DNA of 64,000 bases, taken from Arsenophonus melophagi (lineage in GTDB: Bacteria; Pseudomonadota; Gammaproteobacteria; Enterobacterales; Enterobacteriaceae). The DNA lies in the NCBI GenBank assembly GCA_032378655.1, contig JAVYJS010000002.1, forward strand, positions 43,110 to 107,109, written 5' to 3'. This document shows, in pieces, positions 58,864-64,000 of this stretch. Position numbers and translations under genes: made by a program. Every line of letters starts with the position of its first letter. Positions within the stretch are counted from its first letter, which is position 1. The notes below the pieces were generated by a model. The model was not told the origin of the DNA. It saw nothing but the letters and a program-made list of their open reading frames with translations, and ran no database searches.

Positions 58864-59510
58864 TATTTATTAAACTTAATAGCATTCTTTAGGCTTACCT
58901 ACTATGAATGATCGTATTTTACTCCTGTAGTTAGAGGAGTTGCAGGTTGCAGTGAGCTTTAGTTTTTATCTTGCTAGTGTTTAACATAGATCAAAAACTG
59001 ATAGCCACAAAAATTACTACCTTTATGTTTGCGAGTTCATATACCTTTTCTACCTTATAAGGTAGTGATATATAATCAGTTCAGTATCAACTGAATCTTC
59101 GAAATCAATAAGGATACAATTGAATTTTTTACTTAGTATTCGTTATCAACACGAACTTTTATAGTCAATGCATAATTTATATATTTTCGTCAGTGACATT
59201 TATATTTCGCAAAGCATATTAAAACAAGATAGTATACGCACCTGTAAGCATATTAATTACAAGACTTAAATCTGTCGACATATAGTAGTAAACAAGAGAC
59301 TTTTCTATATAGAAAGTTGAATATCGTTTTTAATAAAAATCTGTTTCTGAAATCTAGCTAGAAGTTAACTCATCTTAATAGGTTAGTTAGCTGGAGTAAT
59401 AAAAATTTACATCTCTCTATATAGAGAGTAAATAACTTACTTTTATCTCCTAGTTTTTCGCGATACCTCACACTACTTTTATATAAAGTTTATATCCCTT
59501 CAATCAATTA
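58864..59510. other. Decayed yggU-rdgB interval
   Basis: In E. coli yggU and rdgB lie between yggT and hemW. No ORF remains; a short minus-strand string just before hemW (A-stop-RMLLSLINNA) vaguely resembles the RdgB end ALKLLLDALRNG. Small palindromes CTACCTTATAAGGTAG (about 59053) and CTCTCTATATAGAGAG (about 59414). Confidence 0.4.
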
Positions 59511-60083
59511 TTACCTGAAAAGTATATTGGTAATAATCGGATCTATAAATAGTAGAATATCTAAACGTAAATAATTTAAAGCAATTAAGAGAAGCATAAT
59601 TATCATAGATGAAAAATCCACTCCGCCAATAGGCGGAACAATCCTACGAATAGGTAATATCAAAGGTTCGGTTAATTGTATAAGCATGTAATCAATATGT
59701 TGTCTACCCTGACCAACCCAGCTGAGAATAGCTCTCATTAAGATCAAACAAAAAACTAGTTTTCCGGAATAGTTTAGTAACTGAATAAAGCTGAGCGGTA
59801 GTAGTGTTACGCTAATCAAAGCAAGAGTATTTGTTGCCAACATAATAAAAAGAATATTGGCTACAGTAAGAATATAGGCAACTAATAAAGTTGCTGTATC
59901 AATCGTACTTATTGCTGGAATAAAACGCCGAAATGGTCCTACGGTCGATTTAGTGACCTTAATGATAAATTGAAAAAATGGATTGTATAAATCTGCTTTT
60001 ACCCATTGCATCCAAACAAGTAGTAATAAAATACTAATGTATATTTGAATACTGGTTAGTACGATAAAAATTAAAAATTGCAT
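59511..60083 (-). CDS. yggT: YggT-family membrane protein
   Basis: 190 residues (188 in E. coli), two YGGT repeats, each a hydrophobic pair followed by a basic motif (VGPFRRFIPAIS near 52-63; PLILPIRRIVPPIGGVDFSS near 135-154). Inner-membrane protein; linked in E. coli to osmotic tolerance and potassium homeostasis, mechanism unclear. Stands alone between dead yggS and dead rdgB-hemW, so it has outlived its operon. Confidence 0.92.
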   Translation of the reverse strand: MQFLIFIVLTSIQIYISILLLLVWMQWVKADLYNPFFQFIIKVTKSTVGPFRRFIPAISTIDTATLLVAYILTVANILFIMLATNTLALISVTLLPLSFIQLLNYSGKLVFCLILMRAILSWVGQGRQHIDYMLIQLTEPLILPIRRIVPPIGGVDFSSMIIMLLLIALNYLRLDILLFIDPIITNILFR

Positions 60084-60868
60084 TTAATTATCCTAATAGG
60101 CCAAACATTTTTTTCTATTCCATGTGCTTAAAAAAAATAGAAATGCATGATTTTTGGTAAAAATTTTTTGATTATTTTGTAATAATGTTTTGATACAATT
60201 GTTCCATGGTTTCAGAATGACATTCTCTTTTTACCCTTATAAGCAAAACATAATAACATCGGCACACTTTTCTTTACTGTTATTGTTCTCTGAATTTATA
60301 TCATATTTTATAAAATAGATCTCAATTTGTTCTTTTACTTTGATAATCAACACTACAATCTACCGCACAACCAGTAGATATGAATCTTACGATAATCGCA
60401 AGATTCATATCTACAATACTTAATGTAGTACTTTTCTGTTATTTTCTTGCTCTTTTTATTGATCACATGGATTTTTAAAATTCATTTATTAATGATAAGT
60501 CAAGTAATAACAATATTAAGATTAGTGAAGATACCAAGAAAATAACATCAATGTTTATAGTAATTAAAATTAGTACGCTTAATGGGATTTTATTTTATAG
60601 CTCTCGATTATTTAATCTTTTTGTTATTGTCAGTGTAATAAATATTGTATTTTACTCAGCTAAATGCGTAGCGCTTTAGCGCTTTCTTAGATGTAAAGAT
60701 GTAAAGTGTTGATAACGTGTCATTTACAATCCTTTTGTTCATATTATTCAATATGAACTATATTTACGGATCACTCTTTATGAATGGAGAGCTAAATAAA
60801 AATGAAAGAATGTAATGGAATAATATTACGTTTTTTATTTTTGAGTACAATAGTGTAAAATACGCTGA
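60084..60868. other. Decayed yggS interval
   Basis: yggS lies between yqgF and yggT in E. coli. No ORF remains; SETMEQL on the minus strand near 60210 could echo YggS SDDMEAAI, too short to count. Contains a 15-bp-arm inverted repeat (60374-60388 with 60400-60414). Confidence 0.45.
60374..60414. repeat. Perfect inverted repeat, 15-bp arms
   Basis: Arms 60374-60388 and 60400-60414, 11-nt loop. Confidence 0.92.
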
Positions 60869-61288
60869 CTAAGCATGATGTTCAAACCAACTCTCTAAGA
60901 GAATAACAGCAGCCATGGAATCAATTTTGCTTTTATTTAGAGCCCGATAGCCGCCATGATTAAATAGTTTTGCTCGCGCTTCTATGGTTGTTAGACGTTC
61001 GTCGTGTAATGCATATTTAATACCAAAATGCAAATGTAAGCAATTAGCAAATTTACGCGCTTTTCGGCTTATTGGCTGCTCAGTTCCGTCCATATTAAGA
61101 GGAAGTCCAATAATAGCGAATTCCAGTTTCCACTCTTTTAAAATATTTTCAATTTCTAACCAGTTAGGTTTACCATGTTTGGCTTTTATTGCTTTTAATG
61201 GACTAGCAGTTGCCGTAATTTGCTGTCCAATAGCAGCGCCAATACTAAGCGTACCAAAATCAAAAGCAATAATTATTGTATTTGTCAT
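60869..61288 (-). CDS. yqgF: Holliday-junction resolvase-like nuclease YqgF (16S rRNA processing)
   Basis: 139 residues (138 in E. coli). RNase H-like fold: first catalytic Asp in AFDFGTLSIGAAIGQ (the usual Lys after Gly-Thr is Leu), GLPLNMDGTEQP, Glu in DERLTTIEAR, and the last Asp in KSKIDSMAAVILLESW. Needed in E. coli for 16S rRNA 5'-end maturation. Its ATG overlaps the yqgE stop by one base. Confidence 0.94.
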   Translation of the reverse strand: MTNTIIIAFDFGTLSIGAAIGQQITATASPLKAIKAKHGKPNWLEIENILKEWKLEFAIIGLPLNMDGTEQPISRKARKFANCLHLHFGIKYALHDERLTTIEARAKLFNHGGYRALNKSKIDSMAAVILLESWFEHHA

Positions 61289-61851
61289 TATGCATGTCCA
61301 GCTTGATTTGAAATATTCAGAATATCAATACCAATTAGAGCAGCAGCTTTACGCCAACGTTCGGCAATAGGCGTATGAAAAATGATATTGCTATTAGTTT
61401 TAGCAGTAAGCCAATTATTTTCCATCATCTCTTTTTCCAATTGTCCTTGTTCCCAGCTTGAATACCCTAAGGCTATAAGTGTTTTTTCTGGTTGTTGAGT
61501 TGTTCCTAACGTTTCAAGAATATCTTTTGAAGTTGTGATCATAATTTCATCAGAAAGCTTTAAAGTATAAAGAAAACCGTTTTTTGGCGAATGCAAAATA
61601 AAGCCATGTGCTTTTGCAATTGGTCCACCAGAAAAAACCGGTTGACTGAATTCACTTATATGATTGTATTCTGCTGTTTTAATGTTTAAATTTTTTAATA
61701 TGCTATTAATTGAAATTTGTTCAATAGGCCTGTTAATCACTAGTCCCATAGCACCTTTTTCATTATGTTCGCAGATATAAACCACTGACCTTTGAAAAAA
61801 AGGATCTAGTAACGTTGGCATTGCGATGAGAAAGTGGTCTTGTAAATTCAT
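61288..61851 (-). CDS. yqgE: UPF0301 protein YqgE
   Basis: 187 residues, as in E. coli. Family motifs LIAMPTLLDPFFQRSVVYIC, GAMGLVINRPIEQ, FSGGPIAKAHGFILH and LGYSSWEQGQLEKEM. Function not established; almost always adjacent to yqgF. Upstream 192 bp separate it from gshB. Confidence 0.94.
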   Translation of the reverse strand: MNLQDHFLIAMPTLLDPFFQRSVVYICEHNEKGAMGLVINRPIEQISINSILKNLNIKTAEYNHISEFSQPVFSGGPIAKAHGFILHSPKNGFLYTLKLSDEIMITTSKDILETLGTTQQPEKTLIALGYSSWEQGQLEKEMMENNWLTAKTNSNIIFHTPIAERWRKAAALIGIDILNISNQAGHA

Positions 61852-62043
61852 ATTATTAAACTTATAATCCTAAATTATCAATAAAACATATAAATATTAA
61901 GAAATACCAATCATCATTCACATCTTCTTAATTATGTATATGAAGCAATTCTATCGTTTGATAGACTAACCAATAGTTATTTTATTTCTAAAAGAAGAAA
62001 ATATTTCTAGAATCCTATTATGATTATTTAGGAAACTAAAAGT

Positions 62044-63018
62044 TTAACTATTTATTATTTTATTTTTTGCAATTAGTCTTTTTTCTATTGCATCAAATAA
62101 TATACCAGAAATTGATATATTCGAAAATGCAGCTTCAATTTCACATATACCGGTAGGACTAGTGATATTAATTTCAGTTAAACGATCGCCAATAATATCT
62201 AATCCAACAAAAATTAACCCTTTTTCTTTTAAAATAGCCGCAACTTTTCTGGCAATTTTCCAATCACTTCCTGTTAACGGTCTTGCTTCACCAGATCCTC
62301 CAGCAGCTAGATTACCTCGCGTTCCACCTGGAGCTGGAATGCGAGCTAAGCAATAAGGAACTGGTTCACCATCTATAACTAAAACACGTTTATCACCTTC
62401 TTTTATAGCAGGTACGTAATTCTGAGCCATACAAAAGCGCTGACTATATTGTGTTAATGTTTCAATAATAACACTGACATTAGGGTCGTCTTTTTTTATC
62501 CTAAAAATAGATGTACCACCCATTCCATCTAATGGTTTTAGAATAACATCACCATGTTTTTGGTAAAATTCATGGAGTTTTTTATTATTTCGAGTTACTA
62601 AAGTTTGTGGTGTTAACTCTGAAAACCAGGCAGTAAATAGTTTTTCGTTGCAATCTCGTAGGCTTTGAGGTTTATTAATAATTAAACTACCTGCTTGTTC
62701 TGCTCTTTCAAGGATATAAGTTGTGTAAATATATTCGGTATCAAATGGTGGATCTTTTCGCATTAAAATGACATCAAGATTTTTCAGCATTATATCTTGT
62801 TCAGTACCAAATGCATACCATGGGGTAGTATCTTTTTTAATCGTGATCAGTTGCTGAGTATGTCCGTAAGCTTCGCCTTGCAATAAATAGAGATCGCCTA
62901 TTTCAAAATAGTAAATTTCATAGCTACGGCGCTGTGCTTCTAACAGCATAGCTAGACTACTATCTTTTTCAATTTTTATAGTAGCAATAGGATCCATAAC
63001 AATACCTAATTTGATCAT
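62044..63018 (-). CDS. gshB: Glutathione synthetase
   Basis: 324 residues (315 in E. coli). ATP-grasp ligase joining gamma-glutamylcysteine and glycine. MIKLGIVMDPIATIKIEKDS, RKDPPFDTEYIYTTYILERA, KPLDGMGGTSIFRI and GDKRVLVIDGEPVPYCLARI conserved. Metal-binding Asn in EINITSPTG. Starts 8 bp after rsmE, same transcript. Confidence 0.96.
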   Translation of the reverse strand: MIKLGIVMDPIATIKIEKDSSLAMLLEAQRRSYEIYYFEIGDLYLLQGEAYGHTQQLITIKKDTTPWYAFGTEQDIMLKNLDVILMRKDPPFDTEYIYTTYILERAEQAGSLIINKPQSLRDCNEKLFTAWFSELTPQTLVTRNNKKLHEFYQKHGDVILKPLDGMGGTSIFRIKKDDPNVSVIIETLTQYSQRFCMAQNYVPAIKEGDKRVLVIDGEPVPYCLARIPAPGGTRGNLAAGGSGEARPLTGSDWKIARKVAAILKEKGLIFVGLDIIGDRLTEINITSPTGICEIEAAFSNISISGILFDAIEKRLIAKNKIINS

Positions 63019-63026
63019 TAGTCTCC

Positions 63027-63758
63027 TTAACTAAGGTCGCCAAAACGAACTTGTAATGCTGTAATTGCAGTTAATGCAGTGGTTTCTGTTCTTAGTATCC
63101 TAGGGCCCAGTAAGATATTAGTAAACTGATAGTTAGCTGTGATAATGCTCTCATCTGGAGAAAGTCCACCTTTTGGACCAACGAGTAAACGGATTTTATG
63201 CACTGATGTAGGCAGTGTATTAATACTTAATTTAGCTTTAGGATGGAAATTGATCTTTAATCCATCATCTTGTTCCTTGCACCAAGTTTCAAGAGGTATT
63301 ATTGAACGAATTAATGGAATTTTGTTGCGTCCGCATTGCTCACAAGCAGCGATAGCAATATTCTGCCATTGTTGTTGCTTTTTACTCAGTCTCCTTTGAT
63401 CTAATTTAATGTTACAACGTTCAGAAAGTAGTGGAGTAATAATATTTACTCCAAGTTCTACTGATTTTTGAATAGTAAATTCCATTTTACCCTCATGAGA
63501 AATAACTTGTCCAAGATGGAGATCTAAGTGGGATTCTTTATTTTTAATTGTCGATAGTTCTATCTGGACTAGAACGGACTTTCTATCAATTTCGAGTATT
63601 CGTGCAAAAAAAATAGCATTGCTACCATTAAATAATTCAATATATTGTCCTACACTCATACGTAGAACGCGACTAATGTGGTGAGCGGAATTATTACGTA
63701 ACTGTATTGTTTTACCTGTTTCTAACAGTTCAGAATGATAGATTCGAGGGATACGCAT
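63027..63758 (-). CDS. rsmE: 16S rRNA m3U1498 methyltransferase
   Basis: 243 residues as in E. coli. N-terminal PUA-like domain (RIPRIYHSELLETGKTIQL; HHISRVLRMSVGQ) and SPOUT methyltransferase domain with knot motifs LLVGPKGGLSPDE (near 190) and LGPRILRTETTALTAI (near 217). Methylates U1498 in the 30S P-site region. Its 3' neighbour gshB follows at 8 bp as in enterics. Confidence 0.96.
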   Translation of the reverse strand: MRIPRIYHSELLETGKTIQLRNNSAHHISRVLRMSVGQYIELFNGSNAIFFARILEIDRKSVLVQIELSTIKNKESHLDLHLGQVISHEGKMEFTIQKSVELGVNIITPLLSERCNIKLDQRRLSKKQQQWQNIAIAACEQCGRNKIPLIRSIIPLETWCKEQDDGLKINFHPKAKLSINTLPTSVHKIRLLVGPKGGLSPDESIITANYQFTNILLGPRILRTETTALTAITALQVRFGDLS

Positions 63759-64000
63759 AGTTACATTTCCTTATAAACTCAAGACTAGCAAAATATTGTA
63801 CCTATCCATTCAATCATGAAAAATAAATTAGTAAAGGTATCTTATGAGCTATGAATGTTTCTTTTTATTTTGAGCGCTAATTCGCAAAATTTTGCTTCAT
63901 TGTTTAATGATACTTTTAATGATCTATGATTCGATTACGAATATCATACTTGTATTGATCTCATATCCCATAAAAACGGAAACAATGCAATATCACCTAT

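Noticed and set aside
60084..60868. yggS relic
   Set aside because: Only a seven-residue string resembles YggS; not enough to annotate.

Overview
The window is AT-rich chromosomal DNA from a gammaproteobacterium of the order Enterobacterales. Almost every intact protein reads as a diverged orthologue of an Escherichia coli protein, and blocks of E. coli gene order survive: yifK-argX-hisR-proM-hemYXDC, the arn operon, thrS-infC-rpmI-rplT-pheST-ihfA, purC-bamC-dapA, bcp-perM-bepA-hda, frd-efp-epmB-groEL-groES-aspA, and hemW-yggT-yqgF-yqgE-gshB-rsmE. Only about half of the window is coding. The rest is gene deserts, and many of these hold recognisable remains of the gene expected there. This is the picture of a host-restricted (probably insect) endosymbiont caught during genome reduction. 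An Arsenophonus/Sodalis-like symbiont fits, but the genus cannot be fixed from this window alone. I saw no phage, insertion sequence, CRISPR array, toxin or secretion system.

Layout. 1-8 kb: threonine/serine permease, three tRNAs (leuT lost), hemY relic, hemX-hemD-hemC. 8-15.3 kb: polymyxin-resistance arn operon arnC-A-D-T-E-F, with arnD frameshifted in a homopolymer and arnB reduced to a relic. 15.7-22.8 kb: ihfA (frameshifted), pheT, pheS, rplT, rpmI, infC (AUU start) and thrS. 23.8-33.5 kb: maeB, dapE, yeaL, purC, bamC relic, dapA. 33.9-42.4 kb: bcp, perM, bepA relic, hda, mtr, cspC, tRNA-Asn. 42.6-48.6 kb: pyrC and a 5-kb desert with relics of frdB, frdC and frdD. 48.6-56.4 kb: efp, epmB relic, groEL, groES (with a sigma-32 promoter), aspA, tRNA-Phe. 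57.7-64 kb: shattered hemW, yggT, yqgF, yqgE, gshB, rsmE.

Retained genes serve translation (aminoacyl-tRNA synthetases, ribosomal proteins, IF3, EF-P), protein folding (GroESL), heme (hemC, hemD), lysine/diaminopimelate (dapA, dapE), purine and pyrimidine steps (purC, pyrC), glutathione (gshB), carbon flow (maeB, aspA) and amino-acid uptake (thrP, mtr). Losses fall on envelope biogenesis accessories (bamC, bepA, arnB/arnD), anaerobic respiration (frd), nucleoid architecture (ihfA) and EF-P modification (epmB).

The most unusual signal is a dense population of long, perfect, short-loop inverted repeats: more than 30, with arms of 12-33 bp and loops often of 0-4 nt. They are unrelated in sequence and confined to non-coding or dead DNA. 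One inside the hemW relic shows an arm that is an inverted copy of the neighbouring coding sequence, which suggests the repeats arise by fold-back copying.
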